Positions 44,105 to 53,735 are shown, counted from the stretch's first letter. The stretch: DNA of 64,000 bases from Sphingomonas lacusdianchii (GCF_022664395.1 NZ_JAKRET010000001.1:1-64000), one strand, 5' to 3'. Numbers and translations: made by a program. The notes: generated from the sequence alone by a model not told the origin.

Positions 44105-45487
44105 TTAGGGTCTCGAATACCGATCCTTCACCAATCGCCACGTCGCGCGTAGGCCATAGGCTTCGCCACCCTTTGCCCGACCCGGCTTGGCACTGGCACG
44201 CCATGCGAAGGTGTCGAGATGCGCCCATGCCGTGCCCGGCGTCACGAAGCGACGCAGGAACAGCGCGGCGGTGACTGCGCCGGCCATGCCGCCTTCGGGT
44301 GCATTCACCATGTCGGCGATGTCAGATTTCAGCATGTCGTCATAACCGTCCCATAGCGGCATGCGCCACAATGGATCGTCCTCGGCGGTACCCGCCGCCA
44401 GCAGATCGGCGGCGAGTGTTTCGTCATTGGCGAAGGTCGCGGGCAGATCGGGGCCGAGCGCGACGCGGGCCGCGCCGGTCAGCGTCGCGAAGTCGATCAG
44501 CAGTTCGGGGTGTTCCTCGCACGCTCTGGTCAGGGCATCGCCCAGCACCAGTCGGCCCTCCGCATCGGTATTGGTGTTCTCGACCGTCAGCCCTTTGCGC
44601 GTGGCGAGCACGTCGCCGGGACGGAAGCTGTCCGCCGAGACGCTGTTCTCGACCGCCGGGATCAGCAGGTGGAGCCGGACCGGCAGATGGGTTTCCATAA
44701 CCAGCCCCGCCAGCGCCAGCGCATGCGCCGCCCCGCCCATATCCTTCTTCATCAGCCGCATGCCCGACGACGGCTTGATATCGAGCCCGCCGCTGTCGAA
44801 GCACACGCCCTTGCCGACCAGCGCCACGCGCGGATGGGCGGGATTGCCCCAGACCAGTTCGATCAGGCGTGGTTCGCGGCCCTTGGCAGCGGCCTTGCCG
44901 ACCGCGTGGATCATCGGATAGCCGGTTTCGAGGTCGCGACCGCTGGTGACGGTGACGGTCGCGCCGTGGGCGTCGCCAAGGGTGCGGACGGCCGTCGCGA
45001 GTTCGGCCGGGCCGAGATCGGCAGCGGCAGTGTTGACCAAGTCGCGGACGCGCGCGGTGGCGGCGGCCTGTCGCAGCGCCTCGTCGATCCGGGCGGGTTC
45101 GTTGGACAGCAGCACGCGCGGGGCGTCGTCCTCGCCCTTGCGGTAACGGGTGAAGCGATATTGCGCGGTCGCCCAGCCGAGCTTGGCCGGGCCGGGCGTA
45201 CCGCCGGCGAGGCGATAGCTGCCGGGCGGGAGCAGGGCGGGCAAATGGGCCAGATCCCATGCCGAAAGCTTGGCGGGGTCGTTGACGACGGTGGCGACCG
45301 ACCAGTCGTCGGGCTGCTCACCGGGCAGCGTCGCGGTCTTGCCGGCCTTTGCGAGCAAGCGCTGGGCGGTGGCCGCAGCGCGGATGCGCGGCGGCTGTGC
45401 CGCGAGCCATGCGTCGAATAGGTCGGCGGGAATCAGGTGGATGGTGCGGGCGGGCTGCCCACGGTCGGCGACGATCGTCGGTGTCAT
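44105..45487 (-). CDS. leucyl aminopeptidase family protein (M17)
   Basis: A 460-aa manganese/zinc exopeptidase. The metal-binding and catalytic blocks of M17 are present: VALVGKGVCFDSGGLDIKP, MKKDMGG, NSVSADSFRPGD and NTNTDAEGRLVLGDAL. The N-terminal ~150 residues form the variable domain. It releases N-terminal residues from peptides in the cytoplasm. The ATG at 45487 was chosen as it fits family length. The gene is flanked on both sides by copies of the same palindromic repeat. Confidence 0.92.
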   Translation of the reverse strand: MTPTIVADRGQPARTIHLIPADLFDAWLAAQPPRIRAAATAQRLLAKAGKTATLPGEQPDDWSVATVVNDPAKLSAWDLAHLPALLPPGSYRLAGGTPGPAKLGWATAQYRFTRYRKGEDDAPRVLLSNEPARIDEALRQAAATARVRDLVNTAAADLGPAELATAVRTLGDAHGATVTVTSGRDLETGYPMIHAVGKAAAKGREPRLIELVWGNPAHPRVALVGKGVCFDSGGLDIKPSSGMRLMKKDMGGAAHALALAGLVMETHLPVRLHLLIPAVENSVSADSFRPGDVLATRKGLTVENTNTDAEGRLVLGDALTRACEEHPELLIDFATLTGAARVALGPDLPATFANDETLAADLLAAGTAEDDPLWRMPLWDGYDDMLKSDIADMVNAPEGGMAGAVTAALFLRRFVTPGTAWAHLDTFAWRASAKPGRAKGGEAYGLRATWRLVKDRYSRP

Positions 45488-45521
45488 GGCCGTAATGGTG
45501 GGGGTGGCGCGCGCAAAACGC

Positions 45522-45649
45522 AATCCTCCCCGGAACGGGGAGGGGGACCAGCTAAGCTGGTGGAGGGGGGCCTCCGCAAGCGGTACGCTGCCGGCCAGCC
45601 CCCTCCACCACCGCTTCGCGGCGGTCCCCCTCCCCGTACCGGGGAGGAG
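45522..45649. repeat. palindromic intergenic repeat, copy C
   Basis: It starts AATCCTCCCCGGAACGGGGA and ends CCCCGTACCGGGGAGGA. The right half (CTCCACCACCGCTTCGCGGC) is identical to the matching part of copy B. It reaches the stop codon of rimO on one side and lies 34 bases upstream of the aminopeptidase start on the other. Confidence 0.88.
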
Positions 45650-46981
45650 TTAGGCTAGAGGAACGCCGTACAGATCGTGTTCGTCGGCGTCCTCGACCTC
45701 GACTTTCACGATGTCGCCCTGGGCCAGATGCCCGGCGTCGCGCAGGAACACCTCGCCGTCGATGCCCGGCGCGTCGGCCGTGCTGCGGCCGGTCGCGCCG
45801 CCTTCGTCGCCGACCTCGTCGATGATGACGTCGACGGTGCGACCGATCTTCGCGGCGAGCTTGGCAGCGGAGATCGCGGCGGTCTTTTCCATGATCCGGG
45901 CGTAGCGCTCTTCCTTGACCGCTTCGGGCACCGGGTCCGGCAAGGCGTTGGCGGCGGCACCCTCGACAGGTTCGAAGCGGAACGCGCCGACCCGGTCGAG
46001 CTGCGCTTCGTCGAGCCAGTCGAGCAGATACTGGAAATCGGCCTCGGTCTCGCCGGGGAAGCCGACGACGAACGACGAGCGGATCGCGATGTCCGGAGAG
46101 ACTTCCCGCCAGCCGCGCAGGCGCTCCAGCACCTTGGCGTCATTGGCCGGACGCTTCATCGCCTTCAGCACATTGGGCGAGGCATGCTGAAACGGGATAT
46201 CGAGATAGGGGAGTACCAGCCCTTCCGCCATCAGCGGGATGATGCTGTCGACGTGCGGATATGGGTAGACGTAATGCAGGCGCACCCATGGCGCGATCTG
46301 CCCGAGTTCGCGGGCGAGATCGGTCATGTGCGGCACGACCTCGCGCCCCTTCCAGGCCCGCGGTTCGCGGCGAATGTCGATCCCGTAGGCCGAGGTGTCC
46401 TGGCTGATGACTAGCAGTTCCTTCGTCCCTGCCGCGACCAGCTTTTCCGCTTCGCGCAGGATCGCGTCGGGACGTCTGCTGACAAGGTCGCCGCGGATCG
46501 ACGGAATGATGCAGAACGAACAGCGGTGGTTACAGCCCTCCGAAATCTTCAGATAGCTGTAGTGACGCGGCGTCAGCTTCAGCCCGCTTTCAGGGACCAG
46601 GTCGACGAAGGGCGAGGGGATTGGCGGCGCGGCTTCGTGGACCGCGTCGACGACCTGTTCATATTGGTGCGCGCCAGTGACGGCCAGCACCTGCGGGAAG
46701 CGGGCGCGGATCGTCTCCGCTTCCTGCCCCATGCAGCCGGTGACGATGACGCGGCCATTCTCCGCGATCGCCTCGCCAATCGCTTCGAGCGACTCTTCCT
46801 TGGCGGAATCGAGGAAGCCGCAGGTATTGACCAGCACCACGTCCGCCCCGGCATAGTCGGGCGACATCTGATAGCCGTCGCTGCGCAGCTTGGTCAGGAT
46901 GCGTTCGCTGTCGACCAGGTTCTTGGGACAGCCGAGCGAAACCATCCCGACACGGGGGGGCGAGGGAAGACGAGTTGCCAT
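45650..46981 (-). CDS. rimO: ribosomal protein S12 methylthiotransferase
   Basis: A 443-aa radical-SAM enzyme that adds a methylthio group to Asp89 of S12. The N-terminal UPF0004 domain carries the auxiliary cluster cysteines C18, C54 and C83. The radical-SAM motif CNHRCSFC has C150, C154 and C157. The C-terminal TRAM domain ends [13 protein letters not shown]. Full length. The start at 46981 puts [11 protein letters not shown] at the usual distance. It is close behind the leftward operon of membrane genes. Confidence 0.95.
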   Translation of the reverse strand: MATRLPSPPRVGMVSLGCPKNLVDSERILTKLRSDGYQMSPDYAGADVVLVNTCGFLDSAKEESLEAIGEAIAENGRVIVTGCMGQEAETIRARFPQVLAVTGAHQYEQVVDAVHEAAPPIPSPFVDLVPESGLKLTPRHYSYLKISEGCNHRCSFCIIPSIRGDLVSRRPDAILREAEKLVAAGTKELLVISQDTSAYGIDIRREPRAWKGREVVPHMTDLARELGQIAPWVRLHYVYPYPHVDSIIPLMAEGLVLPYLDIPFQHASPNVLKAMKRPANDAKVLERLRGWREVSPDIAIRSSFVVGFPGETEADFQYLLDWLDEAQLDRVGAFRFEPVEGAAANALPDPVPEAVKEERYARIMEKTAAISAAKLAAKIGRTVDVIIDEVGDEGGATGRSTADAPGIDGEVFLRDAGHLAQGDIVKVEVEDADEHDLYGVPLA

Positions 46982-47079
46982 GATCGCCGGGTCACATAGC
47001 GATTTCGGCGAAAAATGATAGGGGCAGCGGAACGCCATTCGCTCCGCTCCCTTGGGAGCGGGCCGGTGCCGGGATCAGA

Positions 47080-47424
47080 TCATTGCCGGAACAGGAAGAA
47101 GGCGCCCCCCGCGATCAACGCGAAACCGATCATATGATTGACCGTGATCTTCTGCCCCAGATAGGCGACCGAGAAGATCGCGAAGATGGTCAGGGTGATG
47201 ACCTCCTGCATGCCCTTCAGCTGGGCGGCCGAATAGACCTGCGACCCGATCCGGTTGGCGGGGACGGCGAGACAATATTCGAAGAAGGCGATGCCCCAGC
47301 TGACGACGATCACGAAGAACAGGGGCGCGCCCTTATGCTTCAGATGGCCGTACCATGCGAAGGTCATGAAGATGTTGGAGGCGATCAGTAGAACGATCGG
47401 CCAGATACGGGCAGCGTCGGGCAT
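47080..47424 (-). CDS. DUF486 (DMT-superfamily-like) membrane protein
   Basis: A 114-aa protein with four hydrophobic helices. The motifs SNIFMTFAWYGHLK, SWGIAFFEYCLAVPANRIG and FSVAYLGQKITVNH identify the DUF486/DMT-like family of unknown transport function. Its ATG overlaps the stop codon of the potassium channel gene (TAATG), pointing to translation coupling. It is the last gene of a small leftward operon. Confidence 0.88.
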   Translation of the reverse strand: MPDAARIWPIVLLIASNIFMTFAWYGHLKHKGAPLFFVIVVSWGIAFFEYCLAVPANRIGSQVYSAAQLKGMQEVITLTIFAIFSVAYLGQKITVNHMIGFALIAGGAFFLFRQ

Positions 47425-48434
47425 TATCGGGTCACCACTTCGACGATCGTGTCGCCGGGTTGCAGGTTGCGGGCTTCGGGGCTGTCGAACCGGATCTTGC
47501 CGCCCTGCCGATAGATGCGCAGGCCGAGACCGGTGGTGATCGCCGACAGCGGCTGGCCGACCTCGTGCGGAGCGACCGGCCGTTCGGACAGCGCGACCGA
47601 CCCGTCGATCGAGGCGAGATCGAGCATATAATCGGCGATATGCGGTCCCCGGCACGATCCGGCTAGCAGCAACCCGGCGAAGCTGACCGGATTGATGACG
47701 GTCGTCGCCCCGGCGGCACGGGCGGGAAACTCGTTATCCTCTGCCTTCACGATCACACTGATCGTCAGGTCGGGGGCAAGATGGCGGGCGGTGAGCGTCA
47801 CCAGCACCGACGTATCGTCGCGACCGGTGGCGACGATCAGCGCGCGGGCGCGGGCGATGCAGACATCGTTCAGTGTGGCATCGCGGGTGGCGTCCGCCAG
47901 CAGCACGATACAGCCGAGTTTCTGCGCACGATCGAGATGCGCCTGCACCGGTTCGATGACGACGATCCGGCGCGGGTCCTCGCCACGCGCGATCAGTTCG
48001 TCGACCGCTTCGGAACCGGTCTTGCCGAAACCGGCCACGACGATGTGTCCGGTCAGCTTGTCTTGCAACAGCGCCATGCGCCAACGCTCCCAACTGCGCC
48101 GAAGGACGAATTGATAGGTCGTGCCGATGAACAGCAGCACGACGAACACCCGGATCGGCGTAACGATCAACGCATCGAATAGTCGCGCGCGTTCGGTAAC
48201 GGGTGCGATATCGCCATAGCCGGTCGTGGTGATCGAGATCATCGTGAAGTAGATGACGTCGGCGAAACTCACCTGCCCGTCATAGTTGTCGCGCAGTCCT
48301 TCGCGATCGAACCAGTGGACCGCGACGGCGATGCCGACCAGCGTCAGCACCGCGACCACCCGCCACAGGATCGACGCCCAGACCGGCAGCGGCGACGATT
48401 GCCGCAGGATCGCGCGGCGGGGCGGCGGCGTCAC
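47424..48434 (-). CDS. potassium channel with TrkA-N/TrkA-C domains
   Basis: A 336-aa channel. Two transmembrane helices flank the selectivity filter SITTTGYGDIAPVT. The cytoplasmic RCK part has HIVVAGFGKTGSEAVDEL (NAD-binding TrkA-N) and a C-terminal TrkA-C domain (about 270-336). It should conduct K+ across the inner membrane under ligand control. The start is a GTG overlapping the stop of the upstream M23 gene. A longer upstream reading of the frame belongs to that other gene in a different frame. Confidence 0.9.
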   Translation of the reverse strand: MTPPPRRAILRQSSPLPVWASILWRVVAVLTLVGIAVAVHWFDREGLRDNYDGQVSFADVIYFTMISITTTGYGDIAPVTERARLFDALIVTPIRVFVVLLFIGTTYQFVLRRSWERWRMALLQDKLTGHIVVAGFGKTGSEAVDELIARGEDPRRIVVIEPVQAHLDRAQKLGCIVLLADATRDATLNDVCIARARALIVATGRDDTSVLVTLTARHLAPDLTISVIVKAEDNEFPARAAGATTVINPVSFAGLLLAGSCRGPHIADYMLDLASIDGSVALSERPVAPHEVGQPLSAITTGLGLRIYRQGGKIRFDSPEARNLQPGDTIVEVVTR

Positions 48435-49501
48435 TGGCGCGGCAGCCGCGACAGGGGATCGACGGGGGTCCGGCCCGACCGGATTTCGAAATGGACCGCC
48501 GGGCGCTCGGCATAGCCGGTGTCGCCCGACAGAGCGATTTTCTGCCCCTTCTTCACCGCCTGTCCCCGCTGGACCAGCAACTGGCTGGCATGGCCATAGA
48601 CGGTCGTCAGGCCGCTGCCATGGCGGATGATGACCACACCGCCAAGGCCCGGCACGCCGGTCCCGACATAGGCGACAGTGCCGGCGGCGGCGGCGGCGAT
48701 CGGCGTGTCGAGCGGGACCGCGATCTTGATGCCGTTGTTGCGTTCGCCGCTGTCGCCCGCGCCGAAGCGTTTGAACACGCGGCCATCGACCGGCCAGATC
48801 AGCGTGCCGGGGTTGCTGCTGGGCGGCGCGACCGCTGCGGTCGAGGGCAGCACCCGGCGTGGCGAGGTGACGGCGGGGCTGGGGCGGGCGTTCGGCTCGA
48901 TCGCCGGTTCGCCACCGGTCAGAATGTCGTCGATGTCGAGCTGGAACGCGGCGGCGCGTTCGGCGGCGGAGCGTGGTGCCGCATCCCCCGGGATCAGGAT
49001 ACGCTGTCCGGCGCGCAGGATGAACGGTTCGCTGAGTGCATTGGCGGTGGCGATGCGCGACCAGTCGACGCCGTAGGCGCGGGCGATGGCGATGCCGGTC
49101 TCGCCCCGTCCGACCATGTGGTAGCGACCGCCGGGGATGGTCAGCCGCTGCCCTGCGCGGATCGGGAACGGCGGCGGCAGATTGTTGGCGCGGGCGATCG
49201 CTTCGGTGCCGGCCCCGGTCGTGTTGGCGATGCCCCGCAGCGTATCGCCGGGGCGGACGATATAGCTGCTGGCTGCCACGCTGCGGGCGTTGGGCTCGAC
49301 CCGCTTCGCTTCCCAAGCGGGCGGGGGCGAGGGCAGCGCAGTGACGCCTTCACCTTGCGGTTCGGTGGCGGGTGGCGTTCCGGGCGCAACGGTCGGGAGG
49401 GTTTGCTGCGCAGGCGTAACCCGGCCCGCGTTGGACGGGATGCATCCGCTGACACCGATCATCAGCGCCGCTGCTACCGTACCCCGTTTCACGAACCGCA
49501 T
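48431..49501 (-). CDS. LysM/M23 lipoprotein, NlpD-like, with degenerate metal site
   Basis: A 356-aa lipoprotein (lipobox VSGC, Cys at residue 20). Two LysM domains follow (about 78-125, YIVRPGDTLRGIA, and 125-172, HMVGRGETGIAIA), then a C-terminal M23/LytM domain. The domain reads RNNGIKIAVP where the first zinc His is expected, whereas VYGHASQL and HFEIR are kept. It is likely an inactive LytM factor that activates cell-wall amidases during division, like NlpD/EnvC. It overlaps the potassium channel gene and lies downstream of serS. Confidence 0.88.
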   Translation of the reverse strand: MRFVKRGTVAAALMIGVSGCIPSNAGRVTPAQQTLPTVAPGTPPATEPQGEGVTALPSPPPAWEAKRVEPNARSVAASSYIVRPGDTLRGIANTTGAGTEAIARANNLPPPFPIRAGQRLTIPGGRYHMVGRGETGIAIARAYGVDWSRIATANALSEPFILRAGQRILIPGDAAPRSAAERAAAFQLDIDDILTGGEPAIEPNARPSPAVTSPRRVLPSTAAVAPPSSNPGTLIWPVDGRVFKRFGAGDSGERNNGIKIAVPLDTPIAAAAAGTVAYVGTGVPGLGGVVIIRHGSGLTTVYGHASQLLVQRGQAVKKGQKIALSGDTGYAERPAVHFEIRSGRTPVDPLSRLPRQ

Positions 49502-49520
49502 CACCGCCCCCGTTCGTCGT

Positions 49521-50798
49521 TCAACCCGCCGGTGTCAGCACGTCCTGTCCGATGTAGCGGCGCAGCGCTTCCGGCACGACCACTGAACCGTCGGCCTGCT
49601 GGTAATTCTCCAGCACCGCCACCAGCGTGCGACCCACGGCAAGACCCGATCCGTTGAGCGTATGGACGAAGCGCGTCGCCTTCTCTCCCTCCGGCCGGAA
49701 GCGAGCGTTCATCCGCCGCGCCTGGAAATCGGTGCAGGTCGAACAGCTCGAAATCTCGCGATAACGGCCCTGACCCGGCAGCCAGACTTCTAGGTCGTAG
49801 GTCCGTGCTGCCGAAAAGCCCATGTCGCCGGTGCACAGCTTCATCCGGCGGAACGGCAGGACGAGGCGGTTGAGAATATCCTCGGCCGCCTGCGTCATCC
49901 GCTCATGCTCGGCGTCGGACTGATCGGGGGTGGTGATCGACACCATCTCCGCTTTCTCGAACTGATGTTGGCGGATGAAACCGCGCGTGTCGCGGCCGGC
50001 GGCACCGGCTTCCGACCGGAAGCACATGGTCAGCGCGGTAAAGCGCAGCGGCAGTTCGCGCTCGGCGAGGATCTGTCCGGCGACGATGTTGGTCAGCGAC
50101 ACTTCCGCCGTCGGGATCAGCCAGCGATCGTCGGTGGTGCGGAACAGGTCCTCGGCGAATTTGGGCAACTGGCCGGTCCCGAACAGCGCCTCCCCGCGCA
50201 CCAGCACCGGCGGCACGACCTCTTCATAGCCATGGATGCCGGTCAGCGTGTCGAGCATGAACTGGCCGAGCGCGCGGTGCAGTTTCGCCGCGGCCCCGCG
50301 CACCAGCGTGAAGCGCGCACCCGACAGCTTGGCGCCGGTTTCGAAATCGAGGCCGATGGCCGGGCCGATCGAGTCATGTTCGCGCGGTTCGTATCCGAAG
50401 GCAGTCGGATCGCCGACCGTCTTCTCGACGACATTGTCGTTTTCGTCGGCGCCCTGCGGCACGTCCGCCAGCGGCAAATTGGGGATCGCGGCGAGGCTGG
50501 CATTCAGTTCTTCGGCGAGGGCCGCCTCTTCCGCTTCGATCGCGGGCATCCGCTCCTTCAGCGCGGCGACCTCGGCCATCAGCGCCTGTGCGGTGGCCTC
50601 GTCGCGGCTCGCCTTGGCCGCGCCGATCGCCTTCGACGCTTCGTTGCGGCGCGCCTGTGCGACCTGCACTTCGGTCAGCAGCGCGCGGCGGCGTTCGTCG
50701 AGATCGGCCAGCGCCGCCGATCGCGGCTCGATGCCACGGCGGGCAAGGGCGGCATCGAAGGCGGCGGGATCGTCGCGGATCAGGCGGATATCGTGCAT
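49521..50798 (-). CDS. serS: serine-tRNA ligase
   Basis: A 425-aa class II synthetase that charges tRNA-Ser. The N-terminal coiled-coil arm (about residues 25-110, [20 protein letters not shown]) precedes the catalytic core with motif 2 ([24 protein letters not shown] cut in the middle) and motif 3 ([20 protein letters not shown]). Length is normal. The start at 50798, [11 protein letters not shown], is typical. It heads a leftward run with the M23 gene 19 bases downstream. Confidence 0.96.
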   Translation of the reverse strand: MHDIRLIRDDPAAFDAALARRGIEPRSAALADLDERRRALLTEVQVAQARRNEASKAIGAAKASRDEATAQALMAEVAALKERMPAIEAEEAALAEELNASLAAIPNLPLADVPQGADENDNVVEKTVGDPTAFGYEPREHDSIGPAIGLDFETGAKLSGARFTLVRGAAAKLHRALGQFMLDTLTGIHGYEEVVPPVLVRGEALFGTGQLPKFAEDLFRTTDDRWLIPTAEVSLTNIVAGQILAERELPLRFTALTMCFRSEAGAAGRDTRGFIRQHQFEKAEMVSITTPDQSDAEHERMTQAAEDILNRLVLPFRRMKLCTGDMGFSAARTYDLEVWLPGQGRYREISSCSTCTDFQARRMNARFRPEGEKATRFVHTLNGSGLAVGRTLVAVLENYQQADGSVVVPEALRRYIGQDVLTPAG

Positions 50799-50893
50799 GG
50801 CCGGGCTATGGCGAGCGATCCGCAGCCATGCAAGCCGCAACCGCCGCCGCTGCCGGTGCGTTGGGCGAGCAGCGAAACCCGAGGAGAGATGGA

Positions 50894-51346
50894 ATGCGGA
50901 TACCCCATGACGCGTGCGTGTTGGTCGCCGATGGCCGCAAAATGCTGTTCTTCCGCAACGAGGGCGATGCGAATGCGCCCAACCTGATCGTCGAGGATCA
51001 GGCGATGCAGGCCAACCCTGCTGATCGTCATCAGAAGACCGATGCCGCCGGCCAGGCGCAGTCGATCCGCGGCGGCAATTTCGCGCAGGGCGGCGGCAGC
51101 ATGGGCGAAACCGATTATCACCAGCAGGCCGAAGACCGGTTCGCCGCCGATGCGGCCGAACTGCTCCGCAAGCGTGCGCTGGCCAACGAATTCGAAGCGC
51201 TGATCGTCGTCGCGCCGCCCAAGACGCTGGGCGAGATGCGCAAACATTATCACAAGACGGTCAGCGACCGGCTGACCGGTGAACTTGACAAGGACCTAAC
51301 CGGCCATCCGGTCGATCAGATCGAGAAGCTGATTTCGGCCGCCTGA
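50894..51346 (+). CDS. host attachment family protein
   Basis: A 150-aa protein of the host-attachment/baeRF type, a short archaeo-eukaryotic-release-factor-like family common in alphaproteobacteria. Blocks are [32 protein letters not shown] and [17 protein letters not shown]. Its role is uncertain; the name comes from plant-microbe studies. GAGGAGAG lies just before the ATG. It diverges from serS and converges with the PEP-CTERM-like gene across a hairpin. Confidence 0.85.
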   Translation: MRIPHDACVLVADGRKMLFFRNEGDANAPNLIVEDQAMQANPADRHQKTDAAGQAQSIRGGNFAQGGGSMGETDYHQQAEDRFAADAAELLRKRALANEFEALIVVAPPKTLGEMRKHYHKTVSDRLTGELDKDLTGHPVDQIEKLISAA

Positions 51347-51353
51347 CCGGCGC

Positions 51354-51380
51354 GGGGGCCGCGCGCTGCCGCGCGGTCCC
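51354..51380. terminator. hairpin between convergent genes
   Basis: GGGGCCGCGCG and CGCGCGGTCCCC form an almost perfect stem around CTGC in the 34-base gap between the host-attachment gene and the PEP-CTERM-like gene. A GC-rich bidirectional hairpin terminator is inferred, without a T-run. Confidence 0.6.
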
Positions 51381-52376
51381 CTATGCGGCGTCGGCGGTCT
51401 TGCGAGCGAAGCGCTTGCGCACGACCAGCGCCGCGGCGGCGCCCCCGAACAACAGTAGCATCGGCGGTGCCGGCACCGGCGTCGGACCGTCGGGTCCGGG
51501 CGGCGGCTTGCCGTGCGAGCTGCCGTTCGAACTCCATCCGCCATTCGAGCTCCAGCCCTTGCTCGACGAGCCGTTCGACGAGGACGAGGACGAGGTCGAG
51601 CTGCTGGTCGATCCCGACGACGCCGAGGAGGTGCTGGTCGAGACATTGCCGCTCGACGACGAGGAAGTGGACGACGACACGTCGCCGCTGGACGAAGCCG
51701 ACGATGCGACATTGCCGCTTGAGGACGAGGACACGTTCCCGCTCGACGAGGACGACACGTTCCCGCTGCTGCCGCCCGAGGCGGACGAGGTGCTGCTGGT
51801 GCTCGACACGCCGCCGGTGCTGGTCGACGATCCGCCCGAGGAGGTCGAGGACGACGTCGCGCCGGACGAGGTCGAAGAGGACGAGCCGCCCGACCCCCCG
51901 GAAGAAGTCGATGTCGAACCGCCGCTGGTGCTCGACGTCGACGACACCACAATCCCGCTCGACCCGCCGCCCGAGCCCCCGCCGCCGAAGAAGCCGCCGG
52001 CGAAGAAGCCGCCGCCAATGCCCCCGCCGCCGGTGCCACCGACCAGCACCGGGCCGCCGCCGAAGCCGCCGCCACCGGTCATGGGCGGCATGTCCGCGCC
52101 GGCAAAAGCGGGGGGCAGTGGCACTGGCGCTGCCTGGCTGGCAACGGTCACGACCGTCGGCGGGCAGACATTGGTGGTCCGTGTAACGACGCGGGTGACG
52201 ACCCGGCGCGGGGCGGGACGCGGCGCGGCGCGCTTGGTGATGGCACGCTTGGTGATCGCGCGTTTCGTGATCTCCCGGTTCTGGGCCGATTCCGCGACGT
52301 GTACCGCGCCGCCGCCGATGACCGCGCCACCGCAGGCACATGCGCACAGTTTCGCAAGGGCCATCTTTACCGACAT
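51381..52376 (-). CDS. serine-rich PEP-CTERM-like protein, candidate XrtA substrate
   Basis: A 331-aa protein. The N-terminus has a hydrophobic, Cys-containing leader (MALAKLCACACGGAVIGGG), then a repeat of the basic unit ITKRA, then a Gly-rich stretch. Residues ~150-285 are almost only Ser, Thr and Gly with repeated SSSSGNV units. The end reads PVPAPPMLLLFGGAAAALVV followed by RKRFARK: a PEP-CTERM-like signal (PAP instead of PEP), a transmembrane helix and a basic tail. It likely becomes an exported, glycosylated surface protein processed by exosortase A. The start at 52376 is a choice between nearby ATGs. Confidence 0.75.
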   Translation of the reverse strand: MSVKMALAKLCACACGGAVIGGGAVHVAESAQNREITKRAITKRAITKRAAPRPAPRRVVTRVVTRTTNVCPPTVVTVASQAAPVPLPPAFAGADMPPMTGGGGFGGGPVLVGGTGGGGIGGGFFAGGFFGGGGSGGGSSGIVVSSTSSTSGGSTSTSSGGSGGSSSSTSSGATSSSTSSGGSSTSTGGVSSTSSTSSASGGSSGNVSSSSSGNVSSSSSGNVASSASSSGDVSSSTSSSSSGNVSTSTSSASSGSTSSSTSSSSSSNGSSSKGWSSNGGWSSNGSSHGKPPPGPDGPTPVPAPPMLLLFGGAAAALVVRKRFARKTADAA

Positions 52377-52727
52377 GCCACACCATTCTTTCACTAGAAT
52401 CGACGACGACCGCGTCGCCGCGGTGTATCGGATCGATTTGCGCCACCAAGACAAAACAAAGCGTAAAACGCAACCCGCTTCGGGTTCAAATTCCAGCCTT
52501 ATTTCGGAACGGCAAGACATGCCAGTCGGGGATGCTGGTTAACGTACCGTAAAGGGACGTGGGTGGATAAGGGAACCTATCCGGTTAACCCTGTGAACAA
52601 CGGGCATTTCGTCGGTTGGTCCTGAACGCTTGTGGTGCCGCCCTCCGCCCGATATAGGCGCGCGGACGAATGAGAGGGGGCACCCTGCCGATTTGGTCGG
52701 AGGGAAGCTCCGGGGTGGAGATTGGGG

Positions 52728-53186
52728 ATGGCCACGGTTTTGAGCGACACGACACAACCTCTCGACATACCGCCGCCGGCGAACGACGACGGATATCGCC
52801 CCCACGCGGACGAGCCGTTCATGAACCCGCGGCAACAGGCCTATTTTCGGGCCAAGCTGCTGGCATGGAAGGATGCCATCCTGCGCGAGTCGCAGGATAC
52901 GCTGGCGCATCTGCAGAATGAGTCGTTGCGCGAGGCGGATCTGACCGATCGCGCATCGAGCGAAACCGACTGGTCGATCGAGTTGCGCACCCGCGACCGG
53001 CAGCGCAAGCTGATCTCCAAGATCGAGGCGGCGCTGCGCCGGATCGACGATGGCGAATATGGCTATTGCGAAGTGACCGGGGAACCGATCGCGCTGGGCC
53101 GGCTGGAAGCGCGCCCGATCGCAACGATGACCGTCGAGGCGCAGAGTCGCCACGAACGGCAGGAAAAGGTCTCGCGCGAGGAATAG
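52728..53186 (+). CDS. dksA: RNA polymerase-binding protein DksA
   Basis: A 152-aa DksA. An N-terminal extension precedes the coiled coil (about 35-105, RQQAYFRAKLLAWKDAILRE, DLTDRASSETDWSIELRTRD) with the acidic tip. The zinc-finger region reads YGYCEVTGEPIALGRLEARP followed by IATMTVEAQ, with one Cys instead of four, as usual for alphaproteobacterial DksA. It binds RNA polymerase with ppGpp in the stringent response. The ATG at 52728 has GGAG upstream. A hairpin follows. Confidence 0.92.
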   Translation: MATVLSDTTQPLDIPPPANDDGYRPHADEPFMNPRQQAYFRAKLLAWKDAILRESQDTLAHLQNESLREADLTDRASSETDWSIELRTRDRQRKLISKIEAALRRIDDGEYGYCEVTGEPIALGRLEARPIATMTVEAQSRHERQEKVSREE

Positions 53187-53198
53187 CGCGGATGCGAA

Positions 53199-53225
53199 GC
53201 GCGGGGCCGGTGCCCGACCCCGCGC
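53199..53225. terminator. hairpin after dksA
   Basis: GCGCGGGG and CCCCGCGC form an eight-base-pair stem between the convergent stops of dksA and the small DUF465 gene. There is no T-run, so a bidirectional hairpin terminator is inferred. Confidence 0.5.
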
Positions 53226-53231
53226 GGTGCG

Positions 53232-53387
53232 TCACAGCGACGCGATCTCCTGCTTCACCAGCAGCTTGCGTTTCTTGAGCGACGACAACAGCGACTGGTC
53301 GGGCGATGGCCGCTGGGTTTCGACCGCGATCTGTCGGTCGAGCGTCGCATGTTTCGCTTCGAGTGCGGTGAGGTGGGCAGACTGCAT
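53232..53387 (-). CDS. DUF465 (YdcH-like) small protein
   Basis: A 51-aa coiled-coil protein, MQSAHLTALEAKHATLDRQ then SLKKRKLLVKQEIASL. The LxxLKKRKLxLKDEI pattern is diagnostic of DUF465. GGAGGATGCAACG precedes the ATG, giving a good ribosome site. Cytoplasmic; role unknown. It is divergent from a second DUF465 gene about 150 bases away. Confidence 0.85.
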   Translation of the reverse strand: MQSAHLTALEAKHATLDRQIAVETQRPSPDQSLLSSLKKRKLLVKQEIASL

Positions 53388-53537
53388 CGTTGCATCCTCC
53401 TGCTTGGCTGTTGGGGGAATGAGTAAAACACAGGAACGGGCGAATGTCGCCATGTCGGATGGGATTTTCGACATGACGTGTCAAAATCGCTGACGGACCG
53501 TTGCCAGCGCCCGGGCGGCGGGTGACAATGGCGGGCG

Positions 53538-53735
53538 ATGGACGAATCGGACCTTGAACAGCGGCTCGGCATGCTCCGGATCGAGCACCGCGACCTCGAC
53601 GACGCGATCGCGGCGTTGGCGTCGGCGACTCACCTCGACCAGTTGCAGCTGGCCCGGCTGAAGCGCCGCAAATTGCGCCTGCGTGACGAAATGGCGGCGA
53701 TCGAGGATCAGTTGATCCCCGACATCATCGCCTGA
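53538..53735 (+). CDS. DUF465 (YdcH-like) small protein, second copy
   Basis: A 65-aa coiled-coil protein with the same signature, LARLKRRKLRLRDEMAAIE. It is longer at both ends than its neighbour. The two genes point away from each other and presumably arose by duplication. The function of DUF465 proteins is not known; genomic association with cell-cycle and DNA-linked genes does not help here. It lies upstream of a DUF1465 gene in the same direction. Confidence 0.85.
   Translation: MDESDLEQRLGMLRIEHRDLDDAIAALASATHLDQLQLARLKRRKLRLRDEMAAIEDQLIPDIIA

Noticed and set aside
49290..49586. Plus-strand frame between M23 and serS genes
   Set aside because: It covers the start regions of two certain minus-strand genes and carries no recognisable feature.
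51400..52542. 380-codon acidic plus-strand frame opposite the Ser-rich gene
   Set aside because: The Asp/Glu/Pro repeats are the complement of Ser/Thr/Gly codons. The minus-strand protein has a coherent leader, repeats and sorting signal.
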